From NCBI GenBank assembly GCA_002502605.1, contig DAPR01000010.1, positions 4,478-31,347 on the forward strand: DNA of 26,870 nucleotides. Reading direction: 5' to 3'. This DNA is from Euryarchaeota archaeon UBA258 (lineage in GTDB: Archaea > Thermoplasmatota > Poseidoniia > Poseidoniales > Poseidoniaceae). The position numbers and the translations under genes are program-made. Below, piece by piece: positions 16,816 to 24,247 of the stretch (its first letter is position 1; the number at the start of each line of letters is the position of its first letter). The notes below the pieces were generated by a model. It was not told where the DNA came from and did not search any database. It worked only from the letters and a program-made list of their open reading frames with translations.

Positions 16816-18246
16816 ATGACGATGACTCAACGCAGAATCATGGCCAAGGACGACGCTGACCCGTTTGTTCTGGCGGGAACCGGGGGCGTCACGCTTGGCG
16901 AGGCTCGCACCAACCACGAAGGCCGGAAGGCCGTGTTGCTGTTGAGAGGCAATGAAGACGCCTCAGAATTTATTGCATTGGTGCAAACTATGGGCATCCA
17001 AATTGTGGAAACGCTCCATCAACCGGGTCACGAAGATCCACGCACGTACTTTGGTAAAGGGCGTCTCCAGGACGCTTCGGACGAACTGTCAATGAGGACC
17101 AAGGGCCATCCATGGACGGGCGTTGATTTGGTGCTTCTCCACGCCAACGCTAGCCCCCGACAACTGGTCGGGGTGAGCGATGCGGTCAAGATCGAAGTTT
17201 GGGACAGAGTGCGTCTTTTGCTCGCTCTTTTCACTGCGCACGCTGCATCAATTGAAGCGCGCACTCAAGTTCGAATCGCCCGACTTCAATCGGACAGGAC
17301 CGTGCTTCGTGAACTTGCCAATCAATCCACTACAGGTGAGCGGGCCGGATATGGTGGGGGTGGTGTGACAGCCCTTCAGGCATCAATTGTCAACATCAAT
17401 CGAGAATTGGCACATTTGCGCAAACGCCAACAAAAACACGCGGGGGCACAATCCGAGAGACGGCGGCAACGCTCACGCAGTGGGGCGATGACGGTTGGTC
17501 TCGCAGGTTATACTAACGCTGGCAAATCAAGCCTTTTTCTCAACCTCTCTGGGAAAGAAGTGCTTGTTCAAGACAAGTTATTTTCAACGCTTGAAACGAC
17601 ATTGGGCAGAATGGAGGCCAGTCCGAGGGTGTTGCTGGCTGACACCATTGGGTTCATCGATCGTTTACCATCCTCTACCCTCGACGCTTTCCGAGCCACT
17701 CTGGCCGAGGCCTTGGAGGCGGATTTATTGCTCATTTTGGCTGACGCAAGTGACCACCCAGTGGAATTGGAACGCAAACTGTTCACCTCTCGACAAGAAG
17801 TGTTCACGAGATTCTATGGCGAAGAAATCGATGATGAATTTCCTTGGCAAAGCGATGTGAATTCTCTCAAAAATCATGTTCTCACGGTGCTGACTAAAGC
17901 CGACCAAGCCACACCCGCTCAACTGGAGGAAGCTGTGGCCACCGTTGCTGCGCTTGGGTTACCAGAACCGTACGTTGTTTCATCTCACAGTGGGATTGGC
18001 ATGCAGAACCTGAAAGACGCCATTTTGTTTCATTTGTTTGGACCGCAAATCGAACTGATTCTTTTGCCACCCTCGCAAAACAGTTCGCGCGGCATTGAGG
18101 GTTTTGTCTCGGACGTGTATGACGCAGGCCTCGTCACAGAAACATCACGCCTCGAGGATGGTACGATTGAGATGACCGTTTGGATTCATGAACAGGCACT
18201 TGCTCGTCTCATCGCACACTCAAAAGGGCGCATCGAGGTCAAGTAG
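16816..18246 (+). CDS. hflX: GTPase HflX
   Basis: This 476-residue translational GTPase binds the 50S subunit and, in bacteria, rescues or splits stalled ribosomes. Seen: an N-terminal HflX domain with YFGKGRL and the SPRQLV-like ASPRQLVGV segment; a basic coiled linker (residues about 175-222); then the G domain with GYTNAGKSSL (P-loop, about 229-238), a switch region with TLETT, DTIGFIDRLP (G3) and TKAD (G4). The usual GPGE-x-x-L-E sequence in the linker is replaced by GERAGYGGGG. The start at 16816 has GGGGTGG six bases ahead; an upstream ATG at 16777 would overlap the divergent pcc1 start. Only 24 bases separate the two divergent starts. Confidence 0.94.
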   Translation: MTMTQRRIMAKDDADPFVLAGTGGVTLGEARTNHEGRKAVLLLRGNEDASEFIALVQTMGIQIVETLHQPGHEDPRTYFGKGRLQDASDELSMRTKGHPWTGVDLVLLHANASPRQLVGVSDAVKIEVWDRVRLLLALFTAHAASIEARTQVRIARLQSDRTVLRELANQSTTGERAGYGGGGVTALQASIVNINRELAHLRKRQQKHAGAQSERRRQRSRSGAMTVGLAGYTNAGKSSLFLNLSGKEVLVQDKLFSTLETTLGRMEASPRVLLADTIGFIDRLPSSTLDAFRATLAEALEADLLLILADASDHPVELERKLFTSRQEVFTRFYGEEIDDEFPWQSDVNSLKNHVLTVLTKADQATPAQLEEAVATVAALGLPEPYVVSSHSGIGMQNLKDAILFHLFGPQIELILLPPSQNSSRGIEGFVSDVYDAGLVTETSRLEDGTIEMTVWIHEQALARLIAHSKGRIEVK

Positions 18247-18266
18247 TTCGGCCCCTTGGGCGTTGT

Positions 18267-19211
18267 ATGGGCGCAGACGAAGAGCAGACGCCCTTCGAAC
18301 CAGTCGAACAAAAGGACGATTACATCGATGATTTGACCGGTTTGCAAGAACCTCAATCAGCGATGATGTTCTCTTCTTCCGATGCAGTGCTGACCATTGA
18401 AGACCCAAACTTACATCCTATGGGAAAAGCGATTGCTGTGTTTGTGCTGTTTATCTGCATGCTTGGTTTTCTGTACGGTCTTGACTACGCTCGGGCAGAA
18501 GACGGTCTGGTGCGCCCGGATGAGTTCGTCTATCGCCTTTCTCTGACAGCACCTGATGAAACAGCGACGTTTCGCGGTACGGTTTTCGATCATCAAGGCG
18601 AGGCACTCGTCAACGCGACCGTGTATGTTTCTTGGGATGAGGAGGGCGTGTGGAATTATTCAGAGGTGCTCACTGATTCAGAAGGGGAATTTGAATTTGA
18701 ACGGCTTGACCCGGGGCTGGCTCGGGTTGACATCATTGTCGAGCGCGATGGCAAAAGAGATGTTTTCGCCAATCGGGTGTTGCTCTCGCCGCCTGCAATG
18801 ATTGAGCCAATCGGGTTCACAGAAATTGATTTCACTGTGCCTTCCCAAGAAGAATTTGCGCAGGCTCCTTGTTCGAACGGCGCCGATGAATGTGAAATTC
18901 GGAACATCGACCTGACGTCCGAACAAATGGAGCATCCACTGATGGACCCTGGCGCCGCTGCAGTGTACATCACCATCGGCTTTGGATTCATGGGGTTGTC
19001 AATCATCGGGGCAGGGTTCACCGTTTGGGCCTTGAAAAGCGGTTCTCTGCTGGTTCTCAGAACGGCAGCTGCAGTCTCCTTCTTTGCCATGGGTCATTAC
19101 TACACGGCATGTTTGTTCGGCCTTGTTGCTTTTGGATTGACGTTCGCTGTACCCCGGCCGAGGATTCCACTCACGGACCCACGCCATCAAGACGAAGTTC
19201 CTTCTTCATGA
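18267..19211 (+). CDS. Membrane protein with a carboxypeptidase-regulatory-like (Ig-like) domain
   Basis: This 314-residue protein has an acidic cytoplasmic N-terminus of about 50 residues and a transmembrane helix (52-72). An external beta-sandwich follows (about 100-175) with the pattern FRGTVFDHQGEALVNATVYV, then a TDSEGEFEFERLDPG turn typical of CarboxypepD_reg-like domains. A loop with Cys202 and Cys209 comes next, then two or three closing helices (231-255, 262-292). The start lies 20 bases after the hflX stop. The role is unknown; such domains are usually binding or structural parts of envelope proteins. Confidence 0.82.
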   Translation: MGADEEQTPFEPVEQKDDYIDDLTGLQEPQSAMMFSSSDAVLTIEDPNLHPMGKAIAVFVLFICMLGFLYGLDYARAEDGLVRPDEFVYRLSLTAPDETATFRGTVFDHQGEALVNATVYVSWDEEGVWNYSEVLTDSEGEFEFERLDPGLARVDIIVERDGKRDVFANRVLLSPPAMIEPIGFTEIDFTVPSQEEFAQAPCSNGADECEIRNIDLTSEQMEHPLMDPGAAAVYITIGFGFMGLSIIGAGFTVWALKSGSLLVLRTAAAVSFFAMGHYYTACLFGLVAFGLTFAVPRPRIPLTDPRHQDEVPSS

Positions 19212-19258
19212 CGCATCTTGACCGGCCAAGTTAAGTTGGCTTCTCGCTACAGCGGCAC

Positions 19259-20338
19259 ATGGACCTCTTGGCCACGACTTGGATGACCCGGTCGTTGGAA
19301 GAGCCGGTTGCATCCGTCGCGATTGAAAACGATGGTTCGGTCGTAGCAGGTGGCTGGAATGGGGCCCTAAAGCGGTGGGATCCGAAAGGTGAATTGCTAT
19401 GGAAAACGGTCCTCAACGACCGTGTGAACGACCTGATGTTTCACGGCAATCATCTCATCGCTACAGCGGGTTTGCATCTTGTTTGTGTTGATTTAGTAAG
19501 TGGCACGACCCAATGGTCGCATGCGCTCGAAGGCAGCGCTGACGCTGCACTTATTCACGAAGGAATCGTGTACGCAACCTCATCTGTGTATGACATTGAG
19601 CATAACGATTTCATCGAATCGGCGGTTTGGTCTTACGAATTGGATGGAACTGAGCGCTGGGTGACCCGGATGGACGAGCGTCCATGGACCATCGAATCGT
19701 GTGATGGCAAGGTCTGGCTAGGACTCGGCCGCCCCAAATGTGGGTTTGCAACCATCGATTCAAAAGGAGCCCTCCATCACCACAAAGGCCCGGTCGATTC
19801 GCCAATCACGAGTGGTTCCACACACCAATCAAATCTAATCTTCGGGCATGCAGACGGTACGGTTTCTGATCGCAGTGCGGTGTTGCTTCATTCACTGAAT
19901 GACGGCATTGTTTCGCTTTGTGCCCACCAAATGGGCTGCCTTGCAGCAGATGAAGCAGGTCACCTCCATTCATTCTCACCGACAGGAGAAAGCCAGTGGT
20001 GCTTGAAAGGTGATGCAGTTGAAGCCCATAGCATTGGTTTCGAGGTTGAGGGCAAGCCTACATGCTGGATTGCTCGCCGTTCTGGCGTCACAGGCCATTT
20101 ACAAGTCGTCGACACCACTGATGGAACTCAATTGGCCGCCTCTGAATCAATTGATGTTCGCTTCCTGTCCTTTGCAGCCGGGCGTATGGTGGCGGGGTGC
20201 GAAAACGGTGATGTGCATGTTTGGGAAACTGGATTGTTCACTCGTCGCTTTACCAGCAAGAGCGAGGGTCAAAATCCCGCAAGCGATCCCAAGAAAAACG
20301 CCCTCCAAGAAAAACTGAGAAAGCTACGAGAGCGATGA
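19259..20338 (+). CDS. Beta-propeller (WD40/PQQ-like repeat) protein
   Basis: This 359-residue protein has no signal peptide and is built of repeated blades. Each reads roughly V-x-x-G-x-x-N/D-G-x-x-x-x-W-D, as in VVAGGWNGALKRWD, LICTAGLHLVCVD-like segments, IFGHADGTVSD and VAGCENGDVHVWE. Trp-x-x-(small) endings such as LLWKTVL and TQWSHAL recall PQQ-type propellers. After the propeller, residues 330-359 form a basic, charged tail ending in a short helix (NALQEKLRKLRER). It should be a cytoplasmic scaffold or binding protein; the partner is unknown. The tail suggests attachment to nucleic acid or to another helix (inference). Confidence 0.83.
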   Translation: MDLLATTWMTRSLEEPVASVAIENDGSVVAGGWNGALKRWDPKGELLWKTVLNDRVNDLMFHGNHLIATAGLHLVCVDLVSGTTQWSHALEGSADAALIHEGIVYATSSVYDIEHNDFIESAVWSYELDGTERWVTRMDERPWTIESCDGKVWLGLGRPKCGFATIDSKGALHHHKGPVDSPITSGSTHQSNLIFGHADGTVSDRSAVLLHSLNDGIVSLCAHQMGCLAADEAGHLHSFSPTGESQWCLKGDAVEAHSIGFEVEGKPTCWIARRSGVTGHLQVVDTTDGTQLAASESIDVRFLSFAAGRMVAGCENGDVHVWETGLFTRRFTSKSEGQNPASDPKKNALQEKLRKLRER

Positions 20339-20375
20339 TAACCACCTTCAAATACCCTAAATCCCTAAAGGTACC

Positions 20376-20681
20376 ATGGAAAAAAACACGATTCCAGCAA
20401 CAGAAGAAGCCCTAACCCTAGACGTCGATGACCACCCAATGGCAAGCGAAAGACCGACAAAAATTTCCCCCTTTCACCCGGTTGTGATCGATGGAATTGT
20501 CGGTACGGCAGCGGTAGGTTCTCTAGGTGGTTACAGCACACGATTGGCGATGACTCTCGAAACGCCTCATCCCGACTTTGGTACAGAATTTGGAACCAAA
20601 TACTTCCGGTTTCTTGAGCCAGGAGTGGTGATGTGGGGCCATGATGGAAAGCAATTCAGCATTCAAAAAATCGTTGAGTGA
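20376..20681 (+). CDS. Conserved-looking hypothetical protein, 101 residues
   Basis: This small soluble protein of unknown function lies 37 bases after the propeller gene. The first 30 residues are acidic and disordered-looking. The rest has PVVIDGIVGT, a Gly-rich GSLGGYSTRLA stretch and an aromatic FGTKYFRFLEPG segment. Codon choice and the in-frame position after the propeller gene suggest a real gene, but I see no motif that gives a role. No strong ribosome binding site is present. Confidence 0.6.
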   Translation: MEKNTIPATEEALTLDVDDHPMASERPTKISPFHPVVIDGIVGTAAVGSLGGYSTRLAMTLETPHPDFGTEFGTKYFRFLEPGVVMWGHDGKQFSIQKIVE

Positions 20682-20685
20682 TTCC

Positions 20686-21366
20686 CTACAACGGCCCGAC
20701 CGCTAAGCCCATCAACAGCACGAGACTCGACGCCACAACAATCAGTACATTGTCATCGATTGGGCCAAATTCATACCGTTCAACAAACGAAGCGACGGCT
20801 CCGGAGATGAGCCCCCAAAGGGGTATGGCGGGGCTTAGCGACGCCCCAATCAGATATCCAGCAGGCAAGCACACAATCGCCATGCCGAGGTTTCCCCACG
20901 CGCTTTTTGTTCTGCGAGCAAACAGTTTGTTTCGGATGATTCCAGTGACTCCATCACCAAAGGCCATGAAGAAAGCGGGAAGAACGGCCAACCATGGCTC
21001 GCCAGAATAAGCCCATAATGCGTACACCGACAGTCCAAGCATCAATGAAAAGGTGGCATCGTTCATGTTCTGGGTGGTTTGCATCCACCAAAGCCGCTTG
21101 TCCATGAGGTGGGTGCTGGCCAAAATTGCTGCCCCAATCAACCCTCCAAGCAAAGGCCATAATGGGTCACTGAAGACAATCGGTGAAGCCAGAATCGGCA
21201 CTCCTCCGGCCAGCATGTGGGCTATTTTCCTGTTGTAATACACGGCCACCATATCTTCGCAGCCTTTCTTCATGAAGTATCCATGAAGCGGTTTGATGGC
21301 CATGACGATCGCAGCCGACCAAAGACCTAGCCCGATAAACCAACCAACGTCTGCCATAATGACCAT
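20686..21366 (-). CDS. Dolichol/phytol kinase-like integral membrane protein
   Basis: This 226-residue protein has about seven hydrophobic helices. It carries the signature of the CTP-dependent polyprenol kinase family (SEC59, DGK1, phytol kinase): NRKIAHMLAGG near residue 45, FMAFGDGVTGIIRNK, the KSAWGNLGM segment and a late acidic E-x-x-x-x-x-x-DDN motif (ERYEFGPIDDN). Members phosphorylate dolichol, phytol or diacylglycerol. In an archaeon, a role in recycling geranylgeraniol or dolichol for lipid or glycan carriers is the natural guess. The start may be Met1 (21366) or Met4 (21357). It converges on the preceding small gene with only four bases between. Confidence 0.8.
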   Translation of the reverse strand: MVIMADVGWFIGLGLWSAAIVMAIKPLHGYFMKKGCEDMVAVYYNRKIAHMLAGGVPILASPIVFSDPLWPLLGGLIGAAILASTHLMDKRLWWMQTTQNMNDATFSLMLGLSVYALWAYSGEPWLAVLPAFFMAFGDGVTGIIRNKLFARRTKSAWGNLGMAIVCLPAGYLIGASLSPAIPLWGLISGAVASFVERYEFGPIDDNVLIVVASSLVLLMGLAVGPL

Positions 21367-21465
21367 GCCCCCCGGTCTGTCATTCAGCGTTTATGTGTGC
21401 TGACAGTTTCATGCTCTTCGAATGATTTTTCCGTGCAGAGGGCTATAGTCATCGTCAAACAGAAG

Positions 21466-21473
21466 TATAAATG
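21466..21473 (+). promoter_or_regulatory. TATA box for the SDR/Rieske operon
   Basis: TATAAATG is centred about 26 bases before the ATG at 21495. This favours a leaderless transcript and argues against the upstream in-frame ATG at 21471, which lies inside the box. Confidence 0.6.
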
Positions 21474-21494
21474 CAAATGTGTAGATTTGGCGTC

Positions 21495-22226
21495 ATGACA
21501 GCATCCTACCTCATTGTAGGCGGTAGCAGTGATATCGCCTTGGTCCTCGGCCAGCAATTGCTTGATTCAGGGCATTCCGTTACCCTCCTCGCACGGGACT
21601 CAAGCCGCTGCGACCTTCTTCAGAACCAAGGCGCCCATGTCGTCGAGGGCGATGCACTCGACGGGGAAGCGGTCACCAAAGCGGTGGAACTCGCTAAAGA
21701 AAACGGTAATGGGGCAATATCGGGCGTCGCACACCTCGTTGGATCGCTTCTCATTCGCCCTCCTCATGCTGTGAAGATCGAAGCGTTCAACGAAGTGGTC
21801 CACACAAATTTGTCGAGCGCCTTCCTCACGTTGTCCACAGCATGCAAATCCATGCTTAGAAGCGGTGGCGGCCGGCTTGTCTTCACCTCGAGCGTCGCTG
21901 CATCATTGGGCCTGGTGAACCACGAAGCAATTGCTGCTGCTAAAGGAGGCATTGAATCCATGGTCCGAACATCAGCCGCCACTTACGCCCAGCGCAACAT
22001 CCGCATCAATGCAGTAGCGCCGGGGTTGACCGACACGAGGCTTGCCCAACAAATTCTGAAATCCGATGCAATGACAGAAGCTGCCGTTGGTATGATTCCA
22101 CTCAAGCGGATCAACCAACCTAACGAAATCGCTTCGACCATGCATTGGTTGCTCTGTGACGCCCCCGACAATCTCACTGGACAGGTGTTCCATCTCGATG
22201 GTGGCATGGCAAAGGTACGAGGATGA
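21495..22226 (+). CDS. Short-chain dehydrogenase/reductase-fold protein lacking the catalytic Tyr
   Basis: This 243-residue Rossmann protein has a GGSSDIALVLG nucleotide-binding turn, the LARDSSR acidic/basic pocket, the active-site Ser in FTSSVAAS, the INAVAPGLTDT segment and the closing GQVFHLDGGM. The usual Tyr-x-x-x-Lys dyad reads Ile-Ala-Ala-Ala-Lys in the HEAIAAAKGG segment: the lysine is kept and the tyrosine is isoleucine. I recall bacterial SDR-like proteins with the same IAAAK sequence, so this is probably a real subgroup and not decay. The start at 21495 follows from the TATA box. A Rieske ferredoxin gene follows after ten bases, so the two may act together in a redox step. Confidence 0.87.
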   Translation: MTASYLIVGGSSDIALVLGQQLLDSGHSVTLLARDSSRCDLLQNQGAHVVEGDALDGEAVTKAVELAKENGNGAISGVAHLVGSLLIRPPHAVKIEAFNEVVHTNLSSAFLTLSTACKSMLRSGGGRLVFTSSVAASLGLVNHEAIAAAKGGIESMVRTSAATYAQRNIRINAVAPGLTDTRLAQQILKSDAMTEAAVGMIPLKRINQPNEIASTMHWLLCDAPDNLTGQVFHLDGGMAKVRG

Positions 22227-22236
22227 GGTGGCTGAC

Positions 22237-22596
22237 ATGGTTTGGAAGAACGCGATAAAAACTAAAAAATTGAAACCTGGCAAAACGAAGATGGTCACCA
22301 TTGGCTTGAAGGTCTTGATGGTTGGAAACATCGAAGGAGACTACATCGCAACCGAAGGACTCTGCCGTCACATGCGCTGGCCTCTAGCCATGGGTGGGAA
22401 AATTAAGGATGGATGTGTTCGCTGCCCGTTGCATCAATCGACCTACGATCTCGAAGACGGTAGCGTTGTGGAATGGTCGCCTTTCCCTCTGTTTCCTCCT
22501 TATGGGAAACTCCTCGGTAAAATGTCGAAAAAGAAAGATCTCCATATTTACCCAACTCGAATCGAGGGCGACTTCCTACAAGTCGAGTTTGAATGA
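22237..22596 (+). CDS. Rieske-type [2Fe-2S] ferredoxin
   Basis: This 119-residue soluble Rieske protein transfers electrons through a cluster held by two Cys and two His. The ligands are visible in ATEGLCRHMRWPL (C-x-H) and CVRCPLHQSTYDL (C-x-x-H), about 18 residues apart. GAGGTG ends six bases before the ATG and overlaps the SDR stop, so the two genes are translated as a unit. A GTG at 22228 would add three residues. It resembles ferredoxin components of ring-hydroxylating systems more than membrane bc-complex Rieske proteins, since there is no N-terminal membrane helix. No oxygenase lies nearby; the partner could be the SDR or an enzyme elsewhere. Confidence 0.9.
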   Translation: MVWKNAIKTKKLKPGKTKMVTIGLKVLMVGNIEGDYIATEGLCRHMRWPLAMGGKIKDGCVRCPLHQSTYDLEDGSVVEWSPFPLFPPYGKLLGKMSKKKDLHIYPTRIEGDFLQVEFE

Positions 22597-22608
22597 TCAC
22601 TCAATAGC

Positions 22609-24021
22609 TCAAATTTTCAGGTTTGCTTGACGAGCCAACAACACGATTCTCATGCTGTGCTCGACCATTGCAGCGTTAGCCCAAGCTTGGTCAAGGTCTC
22701 TTCCTACAGCGTAGGCCCCACGGCCTCGCACAACAACACAACGCATTCCGCCTTGTTGCAGTGCTTCCATGATTTGCCTGAGGAAATCGTCTGGATTTTC
22801 ATCATCGGGGTCAACGATGACCACCTTTCCGATGTTTCGCTTTCCGATTTCATCAATTGGAGAAACCACAACAAGATCCTTCTCACAGCTCGCTGCCGTT
22901 GTGTAAGCACCGTGTGAATGGATGACTGCGGCTGGCCCACCGGTCGCAAGGCTCGCCGATGCAAGAACAACTTCGAGGGTTCGCCAGTCTTCTGGAGCAA
23001 ATTGAGGTGCCTCCCCACCAAGGCGAGCAGCGCACAACCCACGTTCATCTAAACGAGGTAACATGGCCATGTTTCGAGTTGAAATCATGACGCTTGGTTG
23101 ATCCGGATGAAGCATTGCAATTGTTCCCATAGTTGCCCGAATCAATTGTTCACGGTCCAGTTGGCGTGCGAGTCGAGCAAAGTCGCTCACGATGTGCGCT
23201 CCAATGACGATATCTTTGAGCACAGCGGGAGGCATTGGTGGCGTTTCAAGATCCTCAATGACTTCAGCAGCACCTGCCATAGATTGACGGAGCCTTGCCA
23301 CCTCAGCAGATAGGCGAGCAACTTCCGCTTCTGCAGCCGATGTTCGTTCTAAAGATGGTTCAACGGGCCCAAGAGATGATTCTGCTGGAGCTGCGATTGG
23401 TTCTGGGGCGGCAATGATGTCTTCTACCGGTGCGGGCGTTTCATCAGGGACAGGTTGCTCTTCAGCAACGTCTTCTTCACCCACTTTTTCTTCAGGCGAA
23501 GCCTCTTCACCTTGGGGGGGTTGTTCATCGTTAGGAGGTTCTTCAGATGCAGTTTCTTCTTCAGAAACAGGGCCTTCCTCTGGAACCGATTCTTCTTCGC
23601 CCGATGCCTCTTCAACAGGTGGACTTTCATTGCTTTCTTCCGACTCTTCTGCAGCCGATGGGCCGGATGGAGGGCCGGATGGCGGGCCTGACGGAGGGCC
23701 TGAAGGAGGGCCGGAAGGTGGGCCAGATGGCGGACCGGATGGAGGGCCAGAAGGGGGGCCAGATGGAGGGCCTGAAGGGGGGCCGGATGGAGGACCAGAA
23801 GGCTCTTTGGATTCATCTTCGACTTCATCGTCGGCTGAGTGTTCTGGATCCTTTTCTTCGAAAGGATTCTCAGGAGCCAGTGGCACCGGGTAAGCCTGGG
23901 TTTCTTCCGGAGGCTTTTGCAAACCACCGACTCCCCCGAATGCAGCATCAAGCATATTGCCCACTTGGGCTTGCTTTTCCTCTTCTCGAGTCTGTTCTAC
24001 AGATGTTTTTTTTCCCGGCAT
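22609..24021 (-). CDS. Class II aldolase/adducin-like domain protein with SGPP repeats and acidic extension
   Basis: The 470-residue protein has several parts. N-terminal 40 residues: basic to acidic helix. About 73-121: twelve copies of Ser-Gly-Pro-Pro. About 122-215: Glu/Pro-rich acidic linker. About 226-257: coiled coil (VARLSAEVARLRQ). About 265-460: a domain resembling class II aldolases, with AAVIHSHGAYT (the HxH metal pair near 365) and a C-terminal helix following GRGAYAVGRDLDQAW. In true aldolases that last segment reads NHG and supplies a third metal His; here it reads GRG. So the fold seems kept while the classical zinc site looks incomplete. A TATA-like element at 24055-24062 and a GGAG-containing leader precede the ATG. 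Function is unknown; a scaffold or modified lyase is possible. Confidence 0.82.
   Translation of the reverse strand: MPGKKTSVEQTREEEKQAQVGNMLDAAFGGVGGLQKPPEETQAYPVPLAPENPFEEKDPEHSADDEVEDESKEPSGPPSGPPSGPPSGPPSGPPSGPPSGPPSGPPSGPPSGPPSGPPSGPSAAEESEESNESPPVEEASGEEESVPEEGPVSEEETASEEPPNDEQPPQGEEASPEEKVGEEDVAEEQPVPDETPAPVEDIIAAPEPIAAPAESSLGPVEPSLERTSAAEAEVARLSAEVARLRQSMAGAAEVIEDLETPPMPPAVLKDIVIGAHIVSDFARLARQLDREQLIRATMGTIAMLHPDQPSVMISTRNMAMLPRLDERGLCAARLGGEAPQFAPEDWRTLEVVLASASLATGGPAAVIHSHGAYTTAASCEKDLVVVSPIDEIGKRNIGKVVIVDPDDENPDDFLRQIMEALQQGGMRCVVVRGRGAYAVGRDLDQAWANAAMVEHSMRIVLLARQANLKI
23661..23803 (-). repeat. Twelve tandem 12-bp units encoding Ser-Gly-Pro-Pro
   Basis: Degenerate 12-base units, read on the plus strand as GGG-CCN-GAN-GGN, repeat about twelve times without a break. 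Third codon positions vary between units while the amino acids stay SGPP, which shows selection on the protein and argues against recent slippage alone. The plus-strand frame across it (23414-23893) is a by-product. Confidence 0.9.
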
Positions 24022-24054
24022 GGAGGACTCCCCATTCGGGCTACACGGCGCGTC

Positions 24055-24062
24055 TTAAATAG
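24055..24062. promoter_or_regulatory. Symmetric TATA box shared by tRNA-Asp and the SGPP-repeat gene
   Basis: TTAAATAG lies about 32 bases before the tRNA 5' end (predicted start of transcription near 24085). On the other strand it lies about 37 bases before the ATG at 24021, predicting a start near 24031 and a 10-base leader containing GGAG. The core TTTAA/TTAAA is nearly palindromic, so TBP could direct transcription both ways. Confidence 0.5.
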
Positions 24063-24089
24063 CCGTTCCGTCCCGGAGGGTTTGCATAA

Positions 24090-24164
24090 GCCCGCTTGGT
24101 GTAGAGGTTATCATGCAGGATTGTCATTCCTGCGACCCGGGTTCAATTCCCGGAGTGGGCGCCA
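24090..24164 (+). tRNA. tRNA-Asp (GTC), with encoded CCA
   Basis: The cloverleaf is complete. Acceptor GCCCGCT pairs with AGTGGGC, with one G-T pair. The anticodon stem GCAGGA/TCCTGC encloses TTGTCAT, giving anticodon GTC. The T arm CCGGG-TTCAATT-CCCGG is perfect. The discriminator is G, and CCA is encoded at 24162-24164. There is no intron. The sequence starts 68 bases from the divergent ATG of the SGPP-repeat protein. Confidence 0.96.
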
Positions 24165-24220
24165 CACTTCTTCCAAAAGGCCGTAAGGCTGTTTCCTGTT
24201 GATTGATTCAAACAGTTGTT

Positions 24221-24228
24221 GATATACT
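24221..24228 (+). promoter_or_regulatory. TATA-like box for the DUF523-DUF1722 gene
   Basis: GATATACT is centred about 24 bases before the ATG at 24248. This supports a leaderless start there and not at the in-frame codon at 24203. Confidence 0.45.
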
Positions 24229-24247
24229 GATACGAGAACACAGCATC

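Noticed and set aside
19225..19240. Inverted repeat GCCAA / TTGGC before the propeller gene
   Set aside because: It has only five paired bases around a six-base loop and no T-run or promoter spacing that would give it a role. Such repeats occur by chance.
23661..23803. Possible CRISPR-like or integration repeat
   Set aside because: The units are contiguous 12-base codon repeats without spacers and are explained by the SGPP protein repeat.
23414..23893. Plus-strand frame of 159 codons rich in Gly-Gly-Pro-Asp/Glu opposite the SGPP repeats
   Set aside because: It is the reverse reading of the 12-base repeat tract and acidic codons of the minus-strand gene. It has no start signal, and the minus frame carries a recognisable domain.
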